In this document: positions 12,838 to 23,417 of the stretch, in pieces
Layout of the letters: every line of letters begins with the position of its first letter
How positions within the stretch are numbered: the first letter of the stretch is position 1
Assembly: GCA_029204225.1 (NCBI GenBank)
Contig: CM055092.1
Location: forward strand, 60,455,401 to 60,519,400
Source: Diphasiastrum complanatum
Taxonomy: Eukaryota; Streptophyta; Lycopodiopsida; Lycopodiales; Lycopodiaceae
DNA length: 64,000 nt
Reading direction: 5' to 3'
Translations under genes and position numbers: made by a program
The notes under the pieces: generated by a model
What the model was told of the DNA's origin: nothing
What the model saw: only the letters and a program-made list of their open reading frames with translations
The model's database searches: none

Positions 12838-13002
12838 ATGGAAGGGGCTGGGCAAAGGACATTCTCCCCGGTTTGGCTTTCCAGAAATTTTTAAGCTCGG
12901 AGCCTAAAAATTTCTGGAAAGCCGAACCGGGCAAAATGTACTCTCCTAAAAATTCCTGGAAAGCCTAACCGGGGTGAATGTACTCTGCCCGGCCCCTTCC
13001 AT
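12838..13002. repeat. Foldback (MITE-like) element with nested hairpin
   Basis: The outer arms read ATGGAAGGGGCTGGGC on the left and GCCCGGCCCCTTCCAT on the right, an imperfect inverted repeat. Inside, 12,867-12,931 forms a near-perfect hairpin: CCCGGTTTGGCTTTCCAGAA and the following bases pair with TTCTGGAAAGCCGAACCGGG. A third, direct copy of the inner arm motif (AATTCCTGGAAAGCCTAACC) lies at about 12,950-12,970. There is no coding capacity. A related terminal motif occurs at 49,351-49,433. Confidence 0.75.
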
Positions 13003-14665
13003 AATACATTATGCATCTCAGTGGGTCATAAAATCTCTTGTTGAATCTCTTTAAGACCCTTTAATGAGCACAATGTTGCTTCAAACATTTGTACATGAAC
13101 TTTACATTTCATAATATGCCAAGAGAATTGGTGAACTCATTTTCAAATTTAGTCATATGCAAAAGTAAATAATGTGAGCTTGGCCTCAAAACTCATATTG
13201 TGAGCTTTTTATGGGCACATTCAGGCAATCTGGCTCACCTTATAATCTCATTCTATGTTGTCTAACTCATAATTTCTTGAGGAAGGGCAAGATGTGCAAG
13301 ATTTTTGTAGCTAAGTGAGGTGGACTAATTTCTAAAAATTAAATATGAAGTCTACAAGTTTTTTCATCTCCTCAATGAGGTCATGAGTTACAACTTGCAC
13401 TCCAATCTACATGCCCCACAAGCCAGGACATATATAAAAGAAAAATTCAAGTGATATTGTCCTCCGATTAGTGGTGAGTTGGTTAGGACTTCCATTCCTA
13501 TTGTTAAAGGCCACACACAAATGAGGACATACAAAATAAAATTTCTTGGATATCACAATCTTGGACATGATCACATAATGTCCTTTATGAAAGTCTACCC
13601 ATAAGTAGTGAATTGGTTAGGACCAAGGTTGGGCAATTCCCACATATTCAAGATACCATTAGATTTAACGTGTTGGCTTTTTCTTTGAAACCAAGAATCA
13701 TCTATTCGAGATATCAAATTACAATTTCCTTTACGTAGCAATTCTTAATAATATCTTACAAAATAAATCATGGTGGTTCTCAATGTGCAAATAATTAATC
13801 TATCAAAAACCTCGAGTCGTAGGACAAGGTTTTTAGCATATATTATTTTGGAAAATAATAATAGCAATTATACATATTTATGCTTTAAATTTTAAAAAAG
13901 CAAAAATAAAGCTTTGGCTAGCATCTATTGTTCACAAAAATCACACTTACTTTGCACTCAAACAACTCAAAAGAAATCACTTATATGTATATCTTCCTCA
14001 AATTCTCGTTGCACACAAGTTTGTTGAACCGTGACTTATTGTCCTAAGAACATGATGACATTTTTTTGGGGACTTTGACCAAAAAAGACAATAATATTTT
14101 TTGGTATTTTTTAAATTATCTATTTTTAGGCCAAAATCATGGTTATTTTTTAGTTAATCTCCAAATTCAATACAAAAAAAATGCATTTTTACAGTTTATC
14201 ATTGCAATTTTTTTGATAAACTTTATAAAATCATCGTAATAAAAATGAAGCAACATTTCAATACAAACATGATTTTTTAAAATCCAAATATCATAAAAAT
14301 ATGAAATGGCTCAAAATATGTTTACATTTTTTTTTCCAAGTTTATTTTCTAACGAATTTTCACTATTGCCTCTTAATTTGGAACTTGACATATTCTCAGC
14401 ACTCTCTTTTTCACCCGATAAAGTTTAAGAGCCGTCTTTCTCATAGGAGTCAACTGGCATATCTTCTTCTGAATCAACATCAAATGTCCACAAAAAATCT
14501 TGTAAATTGGCTTTTCTCCATTGGCGATGAGTTGACTCAGAGGGTGATGGTTGTGCCATTAACCCATCATTCTTTTAAAATAGATATAGCTCATTTTCAT
14601 AAATGATTCGTCATTGTCAACTCAAAATCAAAAGCTTTACATCTACATCATTTAAAATTAAATCA
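13003..14665. other. AT-rich intergenic DNA, nothing recognised
   Basis: Long runs of A and T and no credible gene. A plus-strand frame of 101 codons at 14,301-14,606 has the composition of random AT-rich DNA and no motif. No LTR ends, inverted repeats or RNA gene were noticed. Confidence 0.45.
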
Positions 14666-14803
14666 TCAATTTTGGAAAGATTTTTCAGCAAACATTTGTT
14701 CTTTTTTGGCCTTTTGTTCTTCTAACATGGATTTTAAAGGAGACAATGGTGCGATATTGACTTGAGTAGAAGCAAAAATTGAACTCCTTAAAGAGGTAGC
14801 CAT
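14666..14803 (-). CDS. Short hypothetical frame below the 131-aa ORF
   Basis: A 45-codon minus-strand frame starts MATSLRSSIFASTQ and continues with PLSPLKSMLEEQKAKKEQMF, a helix-forming, charged segment. It lies 143 bp downstream of the stop of the 14,947-15,342 frame on the same strand. It does not match anything I recognise. I list it because its composition looks more protein-like than its AT-rich surroundings, but chance is the more likely explanation. Confidence 0.15.
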   Translation of the reverse strand: MATSLRSSIFASTQVNIAPLSPLKSMLEEQKAKKEQMFAEKSFQN

Positions 14804-14946
14804 GATGCTGAATTGGAATATTATTTGCCCCACAACAATGTAGTACCAGTTTCATTACACTTCAAAATCATATATATGTCGAATCAATGACACAAACAGT
14901 TTTGGCACATACGATTCCTTGATGTCTTATCCACACGCTCATATGC

Positions 14947-15342
14947 TTATTTTTTTTCTTTCGTGTCAAATACATCTTGTGGGAATTCTTCATGAAGAGT
15001 ATTAACAATTCGTGATTTAAGTTCTACAAATTCTTTGGCCCATTTCATATATAATTTATCACCAAAATAATGTTGGCACAAAGAATACATTTGATCTAAA
15101 ACAACCCTCCCCTTTCGATTTGTTATAGTATTTCCTTCTGGATCTACGTAGTAGAAGGAAATAGTGGAGGACTCTTCAAAATTGGGGGAGGGGGGGGGAG
15201 GATATTTTTGGAGAGCCGTGTGGGAAGGTCTGATACCCTCACCTTGACTAAGCATCAAATTTTGTAATTGTTCTTTTTGTTTGAGAGTAAGTGATGCATA
15301 AAAATTTGAAACATCATCTCCACTAAGGCTCACCGCTGCCAT
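14947..15342 (-). CDS. Hypothetical protein, 131 aa, family unknown
   Basis: An uninterrupted minus-strand frame begins MAAVSLSGDDVSNFYASL and is protein-like throughout. An N-terminal helix is rich in Lys and Gln (LKQKEQLQNLML). A proline run (KYPPPPSPNF) is encoded by a G-rich stretch at about 15,183-15,200 on the plus strand. A C-terminal region follows with FYYVDPEGNTITN, YSLCQHYFGDKLYMKWAKEF and a lysine tail. There is no signal peptide, membrane segment or zinc site. It could be the first ORF of a decayed retroelement or other repeat, or a fragment of a host gene; it lies just upstream of Copia-derived sequence. No function is proposed. Confidence 0.35.
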   Translation of the reverse strand: MAAVSLSGDDVSNFYASLTLKQKEQLQNLMLSQGEGIRPSHTALQKYPPPPSPNFEESSTISFYYVDPEGNTITNRKGRVVLDQMYSLCQHYFGDKLYMKWAKEFVELKSRIVNTLHEEFPQDVFDTKEKK

Positions 15343-15531
15343 ACATTTTGAAGCATTGGTGAATAAAATATCTTCTTATTTCTAAGTCTTGTAGTAAAAC
15401 AATTACATTTGATTAATATTTTTATCGTGAGTGTGGTTGACCTCGTAGTGTTGTCAAGCAGCAAGCAAACTGTTTCTGGAAGATTCTCACCAAATTTACA
15501 TTTTATTATATGTACAATAATAAAAGAGTAA

Positions 15532-16074
15532 GCAAGTAGTTTTTGGAAATTATGTTGTTTTCCTAACCTCTTTGGATGAGCCTAAAAGTGTAGATCAGGC
15601 AAGGAAAGAAGAGGAGTGGATCCAAGCAATGGATCTTGAGTATCAAGCTCTTATGAAGAGTGGAACTTCGTTTGGAGGATCTTCTTGTGTACATGGAGCT
15701 ATGCAAGTGGATGGATGTTATCTTGCTATAAAATCAAGTAATGATGCTCTTGACTAGCTCCAAATTGCCAACTTCTCTTTTGACTAGTTGAAGCGCTTTG
15801 AGATCAACCTCTTGATCTTCAACTTGACCATCAAAGTAATTGAACAAACTTTGTTTTCCAGATCCATTACTTGATTACAGCAAGATAGCATCCATCCACT
15901 TGCATAGCTCCATGTACACAAGAAGATCCTCCAAAAGATGTGCCACTCTTCATAAGAGCTTGATACTCAAGATCCATTGCTTGGATCCACTCCTCTTCTT
16001 TCCTTGCTTGATCTACACTTGTAGGCTCATCCAAAGAGGTTAGGAAAGCAACATAATTTCCAGAAACTACTTGC
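15532..16074. repeat. Large inverted repeat within Copia sequence (arms about 211 bp)
   Basis: Arm 15,532-15,743 reappears as its reverse complement at 15,865-16,074, nearly identical by eye, around a spacer of about 121 bp. Both arms encode the same Copia pre-RT segment, on the plus strand in the left arm and the minus strand in the right: DEP, SVDQARKEEEWIQAMDLEYQ, and GAMQVDGCYLA. The spacer (TTGACTAGCTCCAAATTGCC and following) is also present in the Copia fragment at about 2960-3080, there without an inverted arm. The right arm is collinear with the adjacent Copia block, so the left arm is the inverted duplicate. Confidence 0.85.
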
Positions 16075-16082
16075 TTACCCTT

Positions 16083-17345
16083 TTAATCATATGTGAGCCT
16101 TGAAGGTACTTGTCTTTCTCTTGATGTTCTCCTTGGCTTTTGACTTGATGAAGGTCCATCATCGTCGCCATCCAAAGTAGGATCCTTCTCATCAACATCA
16201 AGAATGTTAGATCCATCCACACTACCATCAATCATGCTTGAAGACACTTTTGGAATGTTTCCCTCATCAGAAATGACATCTCTACCAACAATCACTTTGT
16301 TAGTAGAAGGAATGTAAACCTTGTAGGCTTTACTCACCTCACTATATCCAACAAAAATACATCTTCTTGAAGATGGATCCTCCTTGGTCCTATCATCAAG
16401 AGTAATGTTGACATAGCATGTGCATCCAAAGGTTCTTAGAAAGTTGACACTCGGCCTCCTCTTGAATAGCATCTCAAAAGGTGTCCTTCCATCCAAAATA
16501 GCACTCGGCCACCTATTGCACAAGAAATTGGCACACAACAAAGCTTGATCCCAAAATGGTTTGTCAAGATTAGCACTTAACCTCATAGCTTTAACACTTT
16601 CACATAAAGTCCTATTCTTCCTTTCAGCCACTCCGTTTTGTTGTGGGGACCTTGATGTTGTATACTCCCTCTTGATCCCATGCTCATCACAAAAGTCCTT
16701 GAACTTGTCAGATATGTACTGACCACCATTGTCACCTCTCAAGCACTTGATCTTTGTGGAAAATTGGTTCTCCCTTGCATTCTTGAACTTGATAAAGACA
16801 TCATACACTTCATCCTTGCTCTTTAGTAGATAGATCCAACAAAATCTACTAAAATCATCAATGAATGCTACATACATCTTAGCTCCACTATTGCTAATTG
16901 TAATAAATCCATGAATATCTGAATGTACAAGTTGAAAAGGCTTTGTAGATCTAGAAATAGATCTAGTATAAGGTAGTCTATGTGACTTAGACAAAGCACA
17001 AGACTCACAAACATGCTTGACACCACTTAAGGAACTTGGAAGACCAATCACAACCTTCTTTCTTGCCATTACCTCCAATGACTTGAAGTTGAGGTGTCCC
17101 ATCCTTTTGTGCCAAACCTCTTGAATAGAAATTTGCTCCCTTGCAACACATCCAACTTGGTTAGCAAAAACACAAGCATCTAGTTTGAACAACTTCCCTT
17201 GACTTTTACCTTTTCCAATCAAGACATCCTTCCTTTTGATCAAACAAGCATCTCCATCAAACTCCACCTTGAGGCCTTTACTTAGCATTTGACTCACACT
17301 AAGCAAATTCTTGGTAATAGATGGAATAGACAAGACATATCTAAA
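16083..17345 (-). pseudogene. Ty1/copia gag-pre-integrase and integrase block
   Basis: This long minus-strand frame has the order seen in Copia polyproteins. It starts with VLSIPSITKNLLSVSQML at the end of the protease/linker. The zinc-binding gag-pre-integrase follows (WHKRMGHLNFKSLEVM, then CESCALSKSHRLPY), and then an integrase core with all three acidic residues in context: HSDIHG, RGDNGGQYIS and SPQQNGVAERKNRT. The SH3-like C-terminal region follows, ending PRRTSRERQVPSRLTYD. Gag and protease are missing because the sequence switches at about 17,345-17,355 to the plus-strand Gypsy pol. RT and RNase H are missing because the other end runs into the inverted repeat. The integrase is intact by eye, yet the element is truncated at both ends. 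Confidence 0.85.
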
Positions 17346-20300
17346 GTCCCGAACACACAAACATATAGGCCCAAGCCCAAAGTATACACTTGGGACGTGT
17401 ATCCAGACGAAGTCTGGGATACAATAGATGCTGACATGATAAACGAGGCAACAACACTGCCCACTCAAGAAACTCCAAAACCTCGGTTACAAAAAAATAG
17501 AATTATTGATACAAAATTAATCGAGCGTCAAAAACAGATGCATAAGAAACCTAAACAACTGATTAAGCCCTTGTCTGAGGAGACAAAAGACAAATCATCA
17601 GACCAAGCTTCTACGTCTGGTAGTACCTCCATTCAGGTGATTCCCAAAATTCTCGAAAACTCTGTGGAATCGCCCTTTGATCTCCCAAAACGGTTTAAAG
17701 ACTTCACATTGGATGACGTCATTATCCAGTTACCATAGCCACACCGGGAACCTACTCCAAGTTCCAATTCCTTTGAAGGACTCGTTAAAACAATTCCGTT
17801 CAACCTTAGAGATCCTGACGAAGAAATGGATCGAATAGTTCATGCTGGTGCACACCTTTCATCCGAACAACTTTCTGATCTAGAAACTTTACTTCGCAAA
17901 TATAGGGATGTATTTGCATGGAACTATACAGAAATGAAAGGGATCATGTCTGAAGTAGCGGTCCATACGATTCCTTTGGAAGACAATGCTAAGCCTGTTA
18001 GGGCTAAACCATACAGATGTAACTCTGTCTATCGTGAGAGAATCGATGAAGATATTAAGAAATTGCTGGATGTTGGCTTCATCTATGAAGTCTAACATAC
18101 TAATTGGGTATCACCCATTGTGGTCGTACCCAAGAAAAACGACAAACTTTGTAATTGTGTCAATCTAAAAGCCCTTGAAGATAAACACAAGACGGCCTTT
18201 GCAACAGAAAATGGGGTCTACGCTTATATTGTCATGCCTTTTGGCTTATGCAACGCCCCATCAACGTTTCAGAGAGTCATGCAACTGGCCTTCCAAGACC
18301 TATTGCACCGGATCGTCAAGATTTATCTCGATGATCTGGGTGTACATTCTTCAGCCGACAAGCACCTCGAGGCATTAGACAAAAATCTTCATTCGCTACC
18401 GTCGTTTTGGAATTTCACTAAACCCTGACAAGTGTCAAATCTAGGTAACCCATGGGATAGTCCTCGGACATATAATTTTGAAGGATAGTATCTCTACCTA
18501 TCCTTCAAAGATCAAGGTAATAGTTGAAATGCCCTTACCTACAACAGTGAATGAAGTTTACATCTTCCTCGGTCACACTAATTATTACTGCATCTTTATA
18601 ATCGATTATGTCGGCAAGGCACGACTTGTTTATTTAGTTGTGGTAGACCCTCGATGGACCGAAGAACGCATTAAAGCCTTTGAGGAATTAAAAACAACCC
18701 TTACCACGGCACCCATACTTCGTTCGCCAGACTACACGAAAGAGTTCCATGTGCATACTAACGCCCGTAAGTATGCCATTGGAGGTCTTATTGCACAACC
18801 AAACGAGTATGACAAAGATTTCCCAATATGTTTCTTGAGCAGGAAACTGGTGCCTACTGAAGTAAACTATACAACAACCGAACGAGAAGCATTGGAAATG
18901 GTCTATGTTGTTCAACAACTAAGACATTATTCACTACGCCAGACCTTTGCCTTCTACACAGACCATCAAGCCCTATTATATATTGTTAAAAAATCTTATA
19001 AAACGGGATGTATAGCTTGATGGTTGTTGATATTAGAGGAATTTAATTTCTGCGTAGTCGTTTGGAAAGGAACCCAACATTTCATGGCGGATCACCTTTC
19101 TCGGCTCCCTAATGCTGAAAAAGCAACTGCACCAGTCAACGATGATCTTCCTGATGCATGTCTTTTTCAGATTGATGCTACACCCTTATAAGCTGAGGAG
19201 ATCACTCAGTTCCTAACAACAGGCAGACTCAAAGAAGGCCTTGCTATGGTTGCAAAATGAAAATTTTTACTCACAGCAGCGCCCTTTCAACTAATAACAG
19301 GACAACTTTACAAAAGGGGCGTTGACGATATTATCCGACGATGCGCTTATAAATCTAAGATATGACCTATCATATCTCAGGCTCATGAGGGCATTGGCGG
19401 CGGGCACTTCTCTGTTGAAGCGACAACCAAGATTATCCTTCGAGCAGGATTGTGGTGGCGATCATTATTTAAAGACACATTTGTTGTCATTAAAACATGT
19501 GATGTCTGTCAACGAGCCAAGAAAAATACGAAAGCAGACTTCACACCTTTGACTCCCATTATAGAAGACGAAGCCTTCCATAAATGGGAAATTGACTTTG
19601 TTGGACCAATTAGCCCAATAACAAAACACACACAAGCTCGTTATATCCTAATAGCCACAGATTACGCCACTAAATGGATTGAGGCTCCGGCAACAAAGGA
19701 TGCCAATGCAAAGACTGTAGCGCGTTTTCTTTACGAAAACGTTATTACACGTTTTGGTTGTCCTATAGAGCTAGTTAGTGATCGCGACACACACTTTTTA
19801 AATGCTGTCATTGATAATTTGCTATGCCATTACCTTGTAGTTCACTGAAAGAGTACACCGTACTATCCTAGATGTAATGGCCAGGCCGAATCAACTAACA
19901 AGACGATATATAAGATATTGACAAAGATAGTTGAAACCAGTCGCTCTGATTGGGAAACAAAACTCTTCTCAGCTATCTAGGCTTATTGCACCACCTCGAA
20001 GAAAGCCACAGGGTGGGTTACCCCATTCCATCTCGTGTATGGTCAAGAGGCGGTAATGCCAGTCGAGTTCTTAGTACCTTCTCTACGAGTCATGGAAGCC
20101 TTCTTTACAGATCTCTATGAGAAAGCTACAATTGAGCAACAAGTCAAGACCAGGCTATTTACGTAACCCCAGTTATGCGAGACAAGACTCATATCTTACC
20201 ACGCACAACTAGTTAACAAAAGACGTCAAAAGGCCTGGCATGACCATCACTTGCACAACAAAGATTTACACTTAGGTGAGAAGTCAGGGACCGTATGTTA

Positions 20301-20430
20301 TCAATGAAATTTTTTCTAATGGTGCAGTCCAGCTGCAAACACTTGACGGAATAATCCTAGACACTGTCGTCAACGGTAATTGTCTATGGCGGTATTACGA
20401 GGAGTTGTTTTTTCTTGACCCAATCTAACC
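17346..20430 (+). pseudogene. Ty3/gypsy pol (RT, RNase H, integrase) with stops and an RT deletion
   Basis: Reading along the plus strand: a pre-RT linker (YRPKPKVYTWDVYPDEVW); the RT start (LRKYRDVFAWNYTEMKGI, PIVVVPKKNDKL); then, after a deletion, VMPFGLCNAPSTFQRVM and IYLDD. Next come RNase H (CFLSRKLVPTEVNYTTTERE, FYTDHQALLYIV), an HHCC zinc finger (CDVCQRAKK), and an integrase core with WEIDFVGPI, SDRDTHF and NGQAESTNK. In-frame stops occur at about 17,737, 18,094, 19,018 and 19,190, and several more follow. The RT lacks the block carrying its first catalytic aspartate (deletion at about 18,165-18,180). The RNase H Asp in the HTD motif reads Asn (codon 18,760-18,762). Integrase style and the downstream tandem repeats fit the Tat/Ogre branch. 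Confidence 0.85.
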
Positions 20431-20835
20431 CTAATTCCCTGGTATATATTTTACATTTTTTATTTTTTATTTTCTTTTTTTCCTTGCCTTGTTATTGTCT
20501 TTTTGCATGCATATTTTTTGTATCCTTTTCTTGTCTTATAGTTCATGCCTGTATTTATTTACTTTCTGTGCATCTTCTTTTTCTATAAATATTCATTTGT
20601 CATGAATGTTCTAGGTCAACAGATGATAGACTACATCATAAGGACAAGATTTGTCACACTTTAGGCCCATCTCATTTCTATTTGTATGATATCTCAATAT
20701 TTTCAATTAAGCATACATCCATTCACTGAGATACTGCTTTTCCATAAGAACTTCTAATTTGAGCCACAGTCATATTTTCCCTCTTGGAGTTCTTCACTTG
20801 CATCACACAACTCCATTCCTCCATACAGGGTTTCT
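20431..20835. other. T-rich 3' region after Gypsy pol
   Basis: Pyrimidine-rich sequence directly after the integrase remnant, with no open frame of note. It is probably the start of the element's 3' untranslated region. No polypurine tract is seen here. Confidence 0.4.
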
Positions 20836-21236
20836 GTCAGATTTCAATCGAAGGACTTCTGTTAGATCTCAACCGACGAGTTTCTATTAGATCTCAACCG
20901 GAGCATTCCAGTCAAATCTTGACTGGAGCATTTCACTCAGATTTCGACCGGAGAATTTCGCTCATATCTCGATCGGAGCATTCTAGTCAAATCTCGCCTG
21001 GAGCATTCCACTCAGATCTCGACCGGAGCACTTCACTCAGATCTCGACCGGAGGATTTCACGTCAAATCTCGACCGGAGCATTCCACTCAAATCTTAACC
21101 GGAGGTTACGACTCAAATCTCAACCGGAGGCCACGACTCAAATCTCAACTGGCGACCACCACTCAAATCTCAATCGGAGGTTTCAATTCAAAACTCAACG
21201 GAGCCGTCACGTCACATCTCGACCGAAGCCAGACGA
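20836..21236 (+). repeat. 25-bp tandem array, about 16 copies
   Basis: Imperfect 25-bp units follow one another with the core CTCAGATCTCGACCGGAGCA; unit length drifts only to 24 or 26 bp. Copies vary most in the last five bases. Conserved bases include the AATCTC or GATCTC and ACCGGAG words. The array lies downstream of Gypsy pol, where Tat/Ogre elements are known to carry tandem repeats. Confidence 0.9.
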
Positions 21237-21849
21237 CGGCATCCATAAATGCCTTGACAATGACGCCATTCACACCTCAACGAAGTGCAAATTTTGGAGT
21301 TTCTTGTGACTGTCTGCTGGGATCTTCCTGCTCTTGTGCTCAAGTCTGGCGCTCTCTTGTTACATGCTTCTATCCTTGGTTACACTCCACCTCCACCGAG
21401 TATCCACCATCATGGTTTGATCAGCATTCAAGGCACCATCACCAAAACTTTCCAAACCTAACATCGCCTGCAGACGACACATCAGTTTGAAACTTTTCGC
21501 AGTCTGAGAGGTAGTGTCACGCGAGCATACATCACGCTCCCGTTGCACTATTGAAAACTACATCATCAACATAAAACACTTCATTATTTTCCAGTTCATT
21601 CACCACCTCCACAACTCCATTTCCAGAATTACCCATCTTCCAAACATCTCCATCCTTGACCGACACCTCAACATCTTCTGCTTTCAGACATTATACCTTA
21701 CATTTTTCCTTACCCAATCTCATTCTGTTACCTTCCTTTCATTCAGGAACATACTTCACTTTGCACACATCTTTCACTTCCATCTTGACTGACGCCTTCA
21801 CCTGCCTTCTCACCCGAACAATTCCAATCCCTTCTCGACCGACAACCTT

Positions 21850-22015
21850 CCAGTCACTTCGCGACCATCCACTCATTTCCCAACCGAAACCATCAATCAT
21901 TTCTCAACCGACGCCATCAGTCATTTCTCAACCAAAGCCATCATCAGTTAATTCTCAACCAAAGCCATCAGTCCCATCTCGACCAAAACCACCCTTATCT
22001 CTGTCTCAAATCTCA
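21850..22015 (+). repeat. Second short tandem array (about 24-bp units)
   Basis: About five or six units are built on CATTTCTCAACCGACGCCAT, sharing the TCTCAACCG core with the 25-bp array 600 bp upstream. The array is therefore probably a diverged outlier of the same repeat. The translated frame (repeated SQPKPS) is a by-product of the period being a multiple of three. Confidence 0.75.
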
Positions 22016-22151
22016 ATTGACGCATTTTTTCAGAACACTATTTTTTCTAGTTTTTCACCATGTCTTCCAACCCGAGTTCCAGTTTCGACAACCCCGATGC
22101 TAATAAGATCGACATCCAGCTACGCAAACTGGATATTACCGAGATGCAGAC

Positions 22152-22437
22152 CTGAGTAAGAATTCAGTGTTTTGAATCTCTCTACTCCAATATTATATTT
22201 GAGGACCTATGGATCTCATAGACATTCTCACAAGATAAGTATTTGTGGAGAATTTAATTTATCTAGTGGATGTTATTCTACTATAGTTTATGGTCTGTAG
22301 ATGCTTGAGTACAGTTATTCATCTGATTGGATCTCTAGTTATTATAGGAGATAGACAAGTCTATTAAGATGAATGGATGTTATTTACTTGCATTGGGTGC
22401 TAGAAACAAGAGCATTTAACTCCAAAGAGTATCTGGA
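22152..22437 (+). repeat. Fragment of the decayed Gypsy family (third copy)
   Basis: This segment, from GAGTAAGAATTCAG to GAATACTCAG, matches 37,850-38,150 closely and about 42,100-42,365 more distantly. Shared words include TGTTTTGAATCTCTCTACTC and GATCTC. Both ends are sharp: on the left it meets the tandem-repeat region, on the right a minus-strand Gypsy reverse transcriptase. Confidence 0.8.
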
Positions 22438-23350
22438 ATACTCAGATTAACAAACCCTTTTGTCAAATTATAGAGTGGAGCTGCTATCTTAGCATAATCC
22501 CCAATAAATCTCTTGAAGAAAAGTGTAAATTCTAAAAATGACTTAACTTGCCTCACAGTTCCCGAAATTGGCCACTCAATCACAATCTTGATTTTATCTT
22601 CGTCAATCTTGATCCCATTAACTGTGATCTTATAACCGAGATAGAGCAACTCTTGCTTAAAGAATTCACACTTGGACTCTTTAGCATAGAGTAACTCCTG
22701 CCAGAGTTTCATCAAGACAAATCTTAAGTGCTCTATGTGTTCCATCAATGATTTACTGTAAATGAGAATATCGTCTAAGTATACTACCACAAACTTCCCC
22801 AAATATGGACAAAATAAATCATTCAACATCATTTGCTGAGATGTTGCTGGAGCATTCTTAATCCAAATGGCAACACTAAGAACTTATAATGACCAAATCT
22901 AGAATGAAATCTTGTCTTTTGGACATCTTCCAATTTAATTCTTATTTGATGGTACCCTGTCTTGAGATCAATCTTGGTGAAATACTTAGCTCCACCCAAG
23001 CGATCTACAAGGTCATCCATCCCTGGATATTTATTTTTGACAGTCACCTTATTTAGCTCCTTATAATCAACACACCTCCAGAAACCTCCATCTTTCTTCA
23101 TTTTAAAAAGAATAGGAGCGCCCCATGATGATTTACTAGGTTGTATATGTCCCATCCTCAGATAATTTTCTATTTGACTTGAAATCTCTGTCTCCTTCTT
23201 CTGAGAAAACCTATGAGGTTGTCTAGAGACAGGTTGACTACCTCTAACTCAATCATGTGGTCTACTGACCTAGACGGTGGCAAACCATGAGGTAATTCAA
23301 ATGGAAAACATCCCTAAATTCATTTATGATCTGTTCTTTCATTGCTTGTT
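22438..23350 (-). pseudogene. Ty3/gypsy reverse transcriptase fragment
   Basis: Minus-strand RT with, in order, ELPHGLPPSRSVDH (about 23,270-23,310), [36 protein letters not shown] (first catalytic Asp present), LPFGL, and then after a frameshift near 22,830 VVVYLDDILIYSKS with both catalytic aspartates. The thumb region follows (LLYLGYKI, FLEFTLFFKRFIGDYAKIA). Sequence ends at 22,437 where it meets the decayed repeat, so RNase H and integrase are gone. A second stop lies near 23,155. This chromovirus-like RT is a different lineage from the pol at 17.3-20.4 kb. Confidence 0.85.
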
Positions 23351-23412
23351 CATGATCTAAATTTACTAACTCATAAAGCTTCTTCAATGGATACCAAGCA
23401 TCCTTTGATGAA

Positions 23413-23417
23413 GTACT
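23413..23417. repeat. Target-site duplication GTACT, left copy
   Basis: Five bases GTACT immediately left of the LTR, identical to 29,655-29,659 immediately right of the other LTR. This defines the insertion precisely. Confidence 0.95.

Noticed and set aside
14947-15342. 131-aa frame considered as part of an endogenous plant pararetrovirus
   Set aside because: No coat, movement, protease or RT motif nearby supports it; left as unknown.
20836-21236. Tandem 25-bp units considered as a CRISPR array
   Set aside because: Units abut directly with no spacers, no cas genes are present, and the setting is a plant Gypsy element.
21656-22159. 167-codon frame with repeated SQPKPS
   Set aside because: By-product of a 24-bp tandem repeat whose period is a multiple of three.
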